From an uncultured Erysipelotrichaceae bacterium (GTDB lineage: Bacteria; Bacillota_I; Bacilli_A; Erysipelotrichales; Erysipelotrichaceae): 64,000 nt of DNA. The first letter of the stretch is position 1. The number at the start of each line of letters is the position of its first letter. Below are positions 35,009-42,700 of the stretch, piece after piece. The translations under genes were made by a program, and so were the position numbers. Under the pieces are notes generated by a model that searched no databases, was not told the origin of the DNA, and was given only the letters and a program-made list of their open reading frames with translations. The stretch is taken from contig OMXA01000009.1 of assembly GCA_900314905.1 (NCBI GenBank), positions 1 to 64,000 of the forward strand, in the 5' to 3' direction.

Positions 35009-35280
35009 CGTGATCCTCCTTATTCGATGAGAAGTCTCGCTCCGGAAGAATTTCCGGAAACGACAAAGCACCACTGATCCGGCTTTTTGAAAAGTCTTCT
35101 CAGTGGTGCTATGTAAATGGGCCGGGGAGGATCTTCGGCCAACAAAAAAGCGCATCCCTCATGACCGCCTAATCATTTCCGGGATGCACTATGTAATGGT
35201 TATTTTGTTATTTGAAGTCCTACTTGTTAGTCTGTTAAATTCGAATTATCAATTGAATCGGAATTGGCGTCAAACTCCGG

Positions 35281-35291
35281 TCTGAGGACTC
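35281..35291. repeat. Right attachment-site core repeat
   Basis: TCTGAGGACTC, identical to 27939-27949. Beyond it the host reads TGAAAGTGGCTTA. Confidence 0.7.
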
Positions 35292-35383
35292 TGAAAGTGG
35301 CTTATTTACTGGTTTTTTCGAGGCCGGATGGTCATGCTGCCATGGCAGACGAAAAGTATTTTTATCAATGTTCTCTCCTTTAT

Positions 35384-36493
35384 TCAGATCAGGCCTTCAA
35401 ACATCCGGATTGCCCGTTCCAAGAGATGATCGTTGAAATCATATGCCGCTGAGTGAAGAGCGGGCCAGGTTTCCCCATTGCCAAGATAAAACATCGCCCC
35501 GGGGCATCGATGCAGATACCATCCGAAATCTTCGGAGGCACGCCATAGTTCCGGCATATTGATCGTCGGATAGCCATTCTGTTCTGCAGCAGAAATGACC
35601 CGGTTCAGACAAGTCTCCTCATTCCTGGTTTCCGGAAAGCGATCAGAGGCTGAAATCGATAGTCTGAGATGGTTTTCCTCTGCAAGTTCCTCAGCCCGGC
35701 TGCAGAGACGGTCCTTCAGATGGTCCATCTCAGCTTCTGCCTCTGCCCGCAGGGTGACAGAAAGCGAGCCGCTCCCCGCAGAGATTCCGAAGTTCCTGCT
35801 GCCTGCTTCCATCTGAACGATCGTTGAAAGCAGCAGCCCGCGGTTCTCTGAATGACACGCTTCTTCCAGAAACAGCACCAGACGGGCAAGTGTTCCGGCA
35901 GGATTGATTCCCAGCTCCGGATCTGCCGCATGGCTCGTTTTCCCGGCGAAGGACAGGGTAAGCCCCATGGAAGCAGGCTGTGTAAGGCCATGCCGGAATA
36001 CAACCGCCCCTTCCGGATAGCCGCTGAGGTTATGAAATGCATAGACCTCATGGATCTGCTTCTCTTCCAGAAGTGCAGAGCAGACTTTTCCGCCTTTTCC
36101 GATTTCTTCAGCAGGCTGAAAGATCAGATATACATCCCGGCGAAGCGGCCTTCCGGAAAGCTCCATTGCAAGGCCGGCCAGAGCGGCACTGTGTCCGTCA
36201 TGACCGCATTTATGGCTGACGCCGGGAACCTCTGATGCATAGGGAAGCGGGATCGTCTCTTCCATTGGCAAGGCATCCATGTCTGCCCTGAACGCAATCG
36301 GTCCAGTCTGCGGATGCTCTGCATGCCGGCAGGCATAGAACCAGCCTTGACAGGAAACAATCTCAAAGTCAGAGTGCTGCCGGACAAAGTCCATCAGGAC
36401 CTGACAGGTGCGCGCTTCCTCTAGAGACAGCTCCGGATGTGCATGCAGGTCATGCCGCAGAGCGATTACCTTGGCAAGATCTTCCTTGTTCAT
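35384..36493 (-). CDS. M20-family amidohydrolase/peptidase
   Basis: 369 residues of the M20D group (N-acyl amino acid or hippurate hydrolases). Metal-site motifs FRADMDALPM (about 67) and HKCGHDGHSA (about 93), the Glu pair in QPAEEIGKGG (about 125), and the dimerisation-domain His in TSHAADPE. It is the last gene of the seven-gene minus-strand run. The ribosome site is weak and the start lies six bases after the upstream stop, so translation is probably coupled. The integrated element sits about 90 bases downstream, in this gene's 3' flank. Confidence 0.87.
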   Translation of the reverse strand: MNKEDLAKVIALRHDLHAHPELSLEEARTCQVLMDFVRQHSDFEIVSCQGWFYACRHAEHPQTGPIAFRADMDALPMEETIPLPYASEVPGVSHKCGHDGHSAALAGLAMELSGRPLRRDVYLIFQPAEEIGKGGKVCSALLEEKQIHEVYAFHNLSGYPEGAVVFRHGLTQPASMGLTLSFAGKTSHAADPELGINPAGTLARLVLFLEEACHSENRGLLLSTIVQMEAGSRNFGISAGSGSLSVTLRAEAEAEMDHLKDRLCSRAEELAEENHLRLSISASDRFPETRNEETCLNRVISAAEQNGYPTINMPELWRASEDFGWYLHRCPGAMFYLGNGETWPALHSAAYDFNDHLLERAIRMFEGLI

Positions 36494-36499
36494 ATGTTT

Positions 36500-36979
36500 T
36501 CAGGATGCTTTCCCTGCTGTGCAAAGCTCTGCATCGATGGCAAGCACGATCATCAGAACCAGAAGAGCATTCTTCGGATCAAAGATGCTCAGAACATAAG
36601 TATCCGTGAGATTCAGAATCTGCTTTGAGATCACCGCAGCTTCCCGACCGGTTTCATCCCGCACGGTGTAATTCCACTGAACGAAGTCACCTTCTGCACT
36701 CCAGCCAAGTTCGGGAATCTCATACCGCGGATGGAACAGGCTCATCTTTCTATGAAGCGTTCCGATCTGCCGGCCGTTCTGATAGAAACAAAATGACGGC
36801 AGAAAAGAGAGAAGCACCTCCTTGACCAATCCGATCGGCCTTCCGGAATGTTCATAGATTCTGAGCTGATGGCCGAAAGACAGTTCTCCTTTGATCGTGT
36901 AGACAGGGGTTCCATCCTCCGCATATACCTCATAGCTGTCCAGCCAGGAGAACAGTCTCTGGCGAATAAGCAGATTCAT
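36500..36979 (-). CDS. LURP-one-related (tubby-like) protein
   Basis: 159 residues. The fold pattern of LURP1/scramblase-like proteins is visible: repeated beta-strands with YEVYAEDGTPVYTIKGELSFGHQ (split by turns), a central hydrophobic helix near the C-terminus (ALLVLMIVLAIDAEL) and LTDTYVLSI before it. Function in bacteria is not known. It lies between the M18 and M20 peptidase genes with gaps of six bases on both sides, so all three are cotranscribed. Confidence 0.7.
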   Translation of the reverse strand: MNLLIRQRLFSWLDSYEVYAEDGTPVYTIKGELSFGHQLRIYEHSGRPIGLVKEVLLSFLPSFCFYQNGRQIGTLHRKMSLFHPRYEIPELGWSAEGDFVQWNYTVRDETGREAAVISKQILNLTDTYVLSIFDPKNALLVLMIVLAIDAELCTAGKAS

Positions 36980-36985
36980 AAGGAA

Positions 36986-38356
36986 TCAATGCACATTCAT
37001 GAGGAATGCCTTGTATGCACGGTATCCCTCATAGACATCGGCCTTGGATACGATCTCGCATGGGGCATGCATGTTCTGCACGGCAATGCCTGCATCCATC
37101 ACATCCATGTTCAGCTGAGCAAGGATATAAGCGATCGTTCCGCCTCCGCCGACATCCACTGCTCCGAGCTCTGCAGTCTGGAACATGACATCACTGTCTT
37201 CCATGGCTTTGCGGACCTTTGCGATGAATTCCGGGTTCGCATCATTGGAACCAGACTTGCCGCGGGCACCGGTATACTTATTGAAGACGATTCCTTTTCC
37301 GAAATAAGCCGCATTCTTCAGATCGTTGACATCTTCATAATTCGGGTCAACGGCAGCGCTGACGTCGCTGCTCAGCATCATGGAATTTGTCAGAGTTTCA
37401 TTCAGATGCACAAGATCTGCTTTTCCTGCATGAGCAAGCATCGTGGTGATGACCATTTCAAACCATCTGGAATGCATGCCCGTAGCACCCACACTGCCGA
37501 TTTCTTCCTTATCGGTGAGAATGCAGCAGGAAGTACGTTCCGGATTCTTCATCTCGAGAATTGCCCTGAGACTGGTATAAGCACATACTCTGTCATCATG
37601 TCCATAGCCGAGAATCATCGAACGATCAAGTCCGTAATCTCTTGCTTCCCCGGCCGGAACGACTTCAATCTCTGCGGAGAGGAAGTCGTCTTCTTCGATG
37701 TCATATTCCTGTTTCAGAAGGTCCAGCAGATATTTCCTGACCGGGTCTTTCTCTTCCCCTGCCATCGGAATCGAGCCTGCCAGCACATTGAGGGCTTCCC
37801 CTTCCACCACAGTGCTGCCTTTCTTCTCCATCTGCTTTGCGGCAAGATGAATCAGAAGATCCGAAACCCCGACCACCGGATCATCTGCCTTCTCGCCGAT
37901 GTTCACGATTACCTTCGAGCCATCCTTGCGGCAGACGACCCCATGCAGAGCCATCGGTCTGGCTACCCACTGATACTTCTTGATGCCGCCGTAGTAATGC
38001 GTATCCAGCAGAACCAGTCCGTCTTTTTCATAAAGAGGATGCTGCTTGAGATCCATGCGCGGGCTGTCGATATGCGCACCAAGGATGTTCATGCCCTCTG
38101 TCAGCGGCTGATTCCCGATGACAAACAGACAGAGATTCTTGCCCCGATTCACCGCATAGACCCGATCGCCTGGCTTCAATGGACCCGTCACGAATTTCAG
38201 ATCCCGGAAGCCTGCTTCCTCAGCCATCTTCTTTCCTTCCGAGACGAACTCCCGTTCCGTCTTGACCTTGCTCAGAAACTGGCGGTATTCCTCTGCAAAG
38301 GTACTGATCAGATTCCTTCCTTTTTCGTCATACTTTTCCCAAACTGTCTTATTCAT
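36986..38356 (-). CDS. M18-family aminopeptidase
   Basis: 456 residues, the family's full length. Zinc ligands and catalytic residues: GAHIDSPR (about 93), DKEEIGSVG (Glu pair, about 288), LSSDVSAAVDPNYE, and a C-terminal VQNMHAPCE (His). Cytosolic dodecameric enzymes of this family remove N-terminal acidic or neutral residues from peptides. The ATG overlaps the hflX stop by four bases (ATGA). Strong GGGAGG site. Confidence 0.92.
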   Translation of the reverse strand: MNKTVWEKYDEKGRNLISTFAEEYRQFLSKVKTEREFVSEGKKMAEEAGFRDLKFVTGPLKPGDRVYAVNRGKNLCLFVIGNQPLTEGMNILGAHIDSPRMDLKQHPLYEKDGLVLLDTHYYGGIKKYQWVARPMALHGVVCRKDGSKVIVNIGEKADDPVVGVSDLLIHLAAKQMEKKGSTVVEGEALNVLAGSIPMAGEEKDPVRKYLLDLLKQEYDIEEDDFLSAEIEVVPAGEARDYGLDRSMILGYGHDDRVCAYTSLRAILEMKNPERTSCCILTDKEEIGSVGATGMHSRWFEMVITTMLAHAGKADLVHLNETLTNSMMLSSDVSAAVDPNYEDVNDLKNAAYFGKGIVFNKYTGARGKSGSNDANPEFIAKVRKAMEDSDVMFQTAELGAVDVGGGGTIAYILAQLNMDVMDAGIAVQNMHAPCEIVSKADVYEGYRAYKAFLMNVH

Positions 38357-39594
38357 CTTTTTTCCTCCCTGTATGCATGGAACGGGATCAGGCGGACCCT
38401 GGGACCGGATACCCGGACTTTCAGTCCCTGCTCCCCTTCTTCCAGTATTTCAATCTGTACAATTCTGCGCTGCTCCTCCAGAAATGCCATGGCAGAATAC
38501 GGCAGATGGCAGATCAGCGTTTCTTCTTCCGGATACAGCGTATCCGCAATCTGTTCCATCAGTTCCGGAATGCCCTGCATGGTCTTTGCAGAAACCCGGA
38601 TTCCTTCCGGAAGATCCTGATGAATGCCAAGATCGCTCTTCGTGAAAACCCGGATTCTCTTAATTGCGCCTGCGCCGATTTCCTGCAGAGTCTCTTCGGT
38701 AACCCGCGCTTTTTCTTCCCACTGCGGATCCGATGCATCAATCACATGCAGCAGAAGATCCGCATTCCTGGCCGCATCGAGCGTGCTGTGAAAGGCATCG
38801 ATCAGCGTATGCGGAAGCTTTGACACAAACCCTACGGTATCATACAGCAGAAACTGCCTGCCCTGGCTGGAAACCTGCCGGACACTCGTATCAAGAGTCG
38901 CAAACAGCATGTCTTTTTCCGGAACCTGCAGGCCTTCTCGGGAATTCTCCCGCAGCATCGCATTGAGCAGACTGCTCTTGCCAGCATTGGTATAACCTGT
39001 CAGAGCTACTCTGGAAAGCTCGCTCTTCGACCTGCGATTCTCCGTCATCCGATTCTGCTTCTCAAGTTCCGCCAGCTGCTTCTGAAGCTGACGGATCCGC
39101 TTGCGGTAAGTGATCTTCACCTGGGCAGAGCGCTGTTCGCCAGAACCTCTGGAACGATAGGAACCGCCGCGTTCATGGGATTCCTGTTCCGACGGATCGC
39201 TGAGCCGCGGAAGCGCATACTGCAGCCTTGCCATCTCCACCTGAAGCTTTGCCTGCCGGCTTTGCGAACGCAGAGAGAAGATATCCAGGATCAGAGCCGT
39301 ACGATCAATGACCCGCACCCCGCAGGCTTCTTCAATCCGCTGGCCTGCGGCTACGCTGAGATCATTGGCAAAGACGACTGCTTCTGCTGCCGTCTCTTTC
39401 ACGAGTGCTGCAAGCTCCTGCAGCTTGCCCGAACGGAAGGCGGTCTTCCGGTCGAAGCTATCCGACTGCTGCGTGATTTCTGCCGCAACCGTTCTTCCGC
39501 ACGCCGCACACAATGCCCTGCACTCGGCCATCAGTCCTGCGAATTCATGGGCCTCTTCTTTCAGGCAGATTCCCGCAAGAATGACTTCAGACAT
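38353..39594 (-). CDS. hflX: Ribosome-associated GTPase HflX
   Basis: 413 residues. N-terminal HflX domain (VFANDLSVAAGQRIEE, RTALILDIFSLRS) with the coiled linker, then a G domain: G1 GYTNAGKSSLLN, G3 DTVGFVSKLP, G4 FTKSDL (variant of NKxD). HflX splits stalled or heat-damaged ribosomes. The start at 39594 is six bases after GGAGG; the ATG three bases upstream is equally possible. It overlaps the GNAT gene by eight bases. Confidence 0.93.
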   Translation of the reverse strand: MSEVILAGICLKEEAHEFAGLMAECRALCAACGRTVAAEITQQSDSFDRKTAFRSGKLQELAALVKETAAEAVVFANDLSVAAGQRIEEACGVRVIDRTALILDIFSLRSQSRQAKLQVEMARLQYALPRLSDPSEQESHERGGSYRSRGSGEQRSAQVKITYRKRIRQLQKQLAELEKQNRMTENRRSKSELSRVALTGYTNAGKSSLLNAMLRENSREGLQVPEKDMLFATLDTSVRQVSSQGRQFLLYDTVGFVSKLPHTLIDAFHSTLDAARNADLLLHVIDASDPQWEEKARVTEETLQEIGAGAIKRIRVFTKSDLGIHQDLPEGIRVSAKTMQGIPELMEQIADTLYPEEETLICHLPYSAMAFLEEQRRIVQIEILEEGEQGLKVRVSGPRVRLIPFHAYREEKR

Positions 39595-40117
39595 CATGGT
39601 CCTCCGGTTCGGATGGTTCCTCTTCAAACTGATCGGAGAGGGTCAGAACATAATACGTCACGCCGATCCATTGATGATGCTTATAGCCGAAGTTCCTGAA
39701 GAACGCTGCCTTCTCAAACCCGCAGTCTTCATGAAGACGCTCGCTGGCGGCATTGCCTTCCGAGACGATGCTGACAAGATGCTTGTAGCCATCCTGCTCT
39801 GCCATCTGGATCAGCTGCTTCATCAGCGCGGTCCCATAGCCTTGATGCCCTGCATCATGCCGGAGGTAGATCGAAACATCTGCCGTCCAGTCATATGCTG
39901 CCCGGTCATTGAATGCCGAAAGATACGCATAGCCGACCGGTTGGGGATCTTCGAGGATAATCCATGGATAGGATGCAGTCACCCGATGAACCCGGTCCGC
40001 AAACTCTTTCAGGGTCAGTTCCTTCGTTTCAAAAGTAGCCCTGGAATTGCGGATATACCAGTTGTACCATTCCAGGCATACCGGAATGTCTTTTTCTTCA
40101 ATTCTGCGGAATTTCAT
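39587..40117 (-). CDS. GNAT N-acetyltransferase (phosphinothricin-acetyltransferase-like)
   Basis: 176 residues. The acetyl-CoA loop reads HDAGHQGYGTALM (Q/R-x-x-G-x-G/A, about 108) and the C-terminus RLHEDCGFEKAAFFRNFGYK matches the Pat/Bar group, as does the N-terminal YNWYIRNSRATFET. These enzymes acetylate amines or amino-acid analogues. It overlaps the upstream amidohydrolase by 20 bases and hflX by eight, in the same operon. Confidence 0.87.
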   Translation of the reverse strand: MKFRRIEEKDIPVCLEWYNWYIRNSRATFETKELTLKEFADRVHRVTASYPWIILEDPQPVGYAYLSAFNDRAAYDWTADVSIYLRHDAGHQGYGTALMKQLIQMAEQDGYKHLVSIVSEGNAASERLHEDCGFEKAAFFRNFGYKHHQWIGVTYYVLTLSDQFEEEPSEPEDHDV

Positions 40118-41666
40118 AGACTTCTTCTCCGGAAAGCACTGTCCTCAGAACACGGACCTGGCTGATCGTCTCTGCCGGAGTATTCAGAATATTCTTTTCC
40201 AGGACCGCAAAGTCTGCATGATAGCCTGGTTCCAGCCTCCCGGTATGTTCTGAGAAGAACGCTTCCGGTCCTTTTTCCGTATAGGAGGTAAGCGCTTCTT
40301 CCACGCTCATGCATTCAGTCTGATTCATCGAAGCACTGCCATCCAGGGAAGTTCTCGTGACAGCGAGCTGAATTCCCTTCAGAGGATCCGGAGTTTCCAC
40401 CGGGGCATCGCTGCCATTGCAGGCAATCGTTCCTTCATACAGCGTGCGGAACGGATACGAAGAAGCAGCCCGCTTCTCTCCGACCCGCTGCTTCAGAATC
40501 TTCGCATCGGAATCGATGAACAGAGACTGGAAATAGCAGACCAGCTTCTGGTCCAGAACTTTCTGAATCTGCTCAGGCGTCATGATCTGGCAGTGCACGA
40601 TCCCGTAATGCAGCGGATTGCCTGGCAGTACCAGATCCTCATAGAGATCCAGCACCTGATTCAGTGCCTTGTCTCCGATCGCATGGCAGATGGCAGGCAT
40701 ATTATAGCGGTTCGCCAGCTCCAGATACGTTCTCAGCTCAGCTTTTGTATAGATCGGATATCCTCTCTTGTCCTCTGCATCACTGTATGGTTCAGAAAGA
40801 GCAGCCGTCCTTGCGCCAAGCGATCCGTCTGTCACCATCTTCAGCGGTCCGATCCGGAACAGATCATCGCCGACATCCGTCGTATAGCCTTCATCCAGGA
40901 ATCCGGCAAGCTCTTCCGGACTGTCAAACTCGCATTGTTCATTGACGCGGACCGTCAGCTTCTCCTGATAGCTGAGCTGCAGAAACGCATCGAGAACGCT
41001 GCGCCAGTCCTTCGTCACCGAGAGGAAATCATCGCTGCCGACACTCGTGATGCCATAGCGGTTTGCGGCAGACGCACCTTTCAGAATTGCCTGCTTCAGG
41101 GAATCCACGGTCTCATTCGGCCATGCCTGATGCATGACGTTGAGTGCCGTCTCTTCCAGGAGCCCGTGTTCATAATCGATGCGGCCTCCTTCAATCTCGG
41201 AATCGGCTTCAATGCCCGCCAGTTCCAGCGCTCTGGAATTGCATACCATCTTATGTCCGCATACCCTGGTCAAACAGATCGGGACGTTGCGTGAGAGATG
41301 GTCGAGCATCTGCTTATCAGGCATCTCAGGATGATCGAATTCCTCTTCATTGAATCCTCTGGCCAGAATCCAGTCGACCGGCTCTTCACTCTCAAGACGG
41401 CCGCGGATTCTCGCCAGCACGTCATCAACAGATCTGCAGCCAGCCAGCTGCACATGGTTCAGGTAATGCCCGTATTCCAATAGATGCATATGCGAATCCA
41501 TGAACCCAGGGATCACGAATGCCCCGTTCAGATCAATCAGCTCATCCTGTGATGACAGGTGCTCGCGGATTTCTTCATCGGTTCCGAACTGCTGAAACAC
41601 GCCATCTTCAATCAGAAAGGCAGTTTCCCTGCGCTTCCAGATCTCTGCATTGATATAACCCTTCAT
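40098..41666 (-). CDS. YtcJ-like metal-dependent amidohydrolase
   Basis: 522 residues of the amidohydrolase superfamily, exoenzyme-regulatory AepA/YtcJ type. First metal motif PGFMDSHMHLLEYGHY, then GITSVGSDD, the substrate-domain MVTDGSLGARTAAL, HAIGDKALNQVLD and NGSDAPVETPDPL (metal Asp). The substrate is unknown. The start at 41666 overlaps the previous gene's stop by four bases (ATGA). Confidence 0.85.
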   Translation of the reverse strand: MKGYINAEIWKRRETAFLIEDGVFQQFGTDEEIREHLSSQDELIDLNGAFVIPGFMDSHMHLLEYGHYLNHVQLAGCRSVDDVLARIRGRLESEEPVDWILARGFNEEEFDHPEMPDKQMLDHLSRNVPICLTRVCGHKMVCNSRALELAGIEADSEIEGGRIDYEHGLLEETALNVMHQAWPNETVDSLKQAILKGASAANRYGITSVGSDDFLSVTKDWRSVLDAFLQLSYQEKLTVRVNEQCEFDSPEELAGFLDEGYTTDVGDDLFRIGPLKMVTDGSLGARTAALSEPYSDAEDKRGYPIYTKAELRTYLELANRYNMPAICHAIGDKALNQVLDLYEDLVLPGNPLHYGIVHCQIMTPEQIQKVLDQKLVCYFQSLFIDSDAKILKQRVGEKRAASSYPFRTLYEGTIACNGSDAPVETPDPLKGIQLAVTRTSLDGSASMNQTECMSVEEALTSYTEKGPEAFFSEHTGRLEPGYHADFAVLEKNILNTPAETISQVRVLRTVLSGEEVYEIPQN

Positions 41667-42652
41667 TCCGTTCTTCCTTCTTTCGGATAATAGACTCCAG
41701 CCTGTTTCCTGCATTGTTCCAGCGTCTCGATGACCGCCAGCGAAAGCGCATGCGGAACCCGCGAGCTCTCGCTCTTTCCTGCTTCGACATTCGTCACGAA
41801 ATCGCGCAGCTGATCCCCGAATGAATTTGCATCATCCTTCGTCAGCAATTCCGTTTCTTCCGAATGAACCCCGCGGAAATAAACCTTTGAGATCAGGGAA
41901 GGCTTCTCGATGATCAGCGTTCCTTCTTCTCCCTGGATCTCGGAATTCTGATAAGATGTGGAAATCTTGCTGACCATCGTCACCGCATCAAATGATCCGT
42001 AATTCAGAATTCCGCAGGATGCGCCATCCACTCCCGATTCCAGCATCACGGAACTTGCATGCAGAGACAGCGGCTTTCCGAATAGTCCGACTAAATCTGC
42101 AATGGTATAGACGCCAAGATCCATCCAGCTTCCATTGCAGAGATCATTCCGGAAAGTCGTCGGATTCTTTCCGGCAAGGTATGCATCATAGCGGCTGGAA
42201 TACTTCGAGAAGCTGAAGAAGACATGGCGGATCTTTCCGACCCTGGCCAGATTCTCCTTCAGAATCTGAAAATGATCGGTATACAGCGGAACGATCGCAT
42301 CATGAAGATACGCATGGTGTTCCTCAGCACACGCATAGAGCTCCCTGGCATCAGCCAGGGTCGGCACCAGCGGCTTCTCGCAGATCAGCGAGATGCCATG
42401 TTTCAGCACCTGCAGTGCCATTTCCTTATGCAGGCTGTTGGGCACTGCCAGATAGACTGCGTCAATCTCCCTGGAATCCATCAGTTCTTCCAGATTTCCG
42501 TATACATGGGAAATTCCGTATTTTTCCGCAAACGCTTCTGCATGTTCCCGATGTCCGCTGATCACTGCAGACACAGTGATCTCTGAAACTGCCTGTGCTC
42601 CATTCATGAACATATCTGAAACAAAGTTCGTTCCGACGATTCCGATTCTCAT
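41663..42652 (-). CDS. Gfo/Idh/MocA-family NAD(P)-dependent oxidoreductase
   Basis: 329 residues. N-terminal dinucleotide fold (MRIGIVGTNFVSDMF), the catalytic EKP (ICEKPLVPT, about 90), and a C-terminal barrel-like sheet domain. These enzymes oxidise or reduce sugars and polyols. The start at 42652 follows GGGAGG by ten bases; the ATG 18 bases upstream contains that site. First gene of the seven-gene run. Confidence 0.88.
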   Translation of the reverse strand: MRIGIVGTNFVSDMFMNGAQAVSEITVSAVISGHREHAEAFAEKYGISHVYGNLEELMDSREIDAVYLAVPNSLHKEMALQVLKHGISLICEKPLVPTLADARELYACAEEHHAYLHDAIVPLYTDHFQILKENLARVGKIRHVFFSFSKYSSRYDAYLAGKNPTTFRNDLCNGSWMDLGVYTIADLVGLFGKPLSLHASSVMLESGVDGASCGILNYGSFDAVTMVSKISTSYQNSEIQGEEGTLIIEKPSLISKVYFRGVHSEETELLTKDDANSFGDQLRDFVTNVEAGKSESSRVPHALSLAVIETLEQCRKQAGVYYPKEGRTE

Positions 42653-42700
42653 TGGCCGGGTACCTCCCATTCCTATGGCATTATATCAAAAGAGACAGCC

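Larger units (their letters stand above)
27939..35291 (-). mobile_element. Decayed integrative conjugative element with direct-repeat ends
   Basis: An 11-bp direct repeat TCTGAGGACTC lies at 27939-27949 and 35281-35291. Between the copies are a tyrosine integrase next to the left end, conjugation remnants (VirD4, Maff2, small membrane and Cys-rich proteins) and one large cargo gene. TTGGCGTCA-type repeats occur near both ends and may be integrase arm sites. The element probably cannot move alone because integrase and VirD4 are broken and no relaxase is left. Confidence 0.75.

Noticed and set aside
36848..38620. Open frame of 590 codons on the plus strand
   Set aside because: Spans three minus-strand genes (LURP-like, M18, hflX) with clear families; no protein-like pattern.
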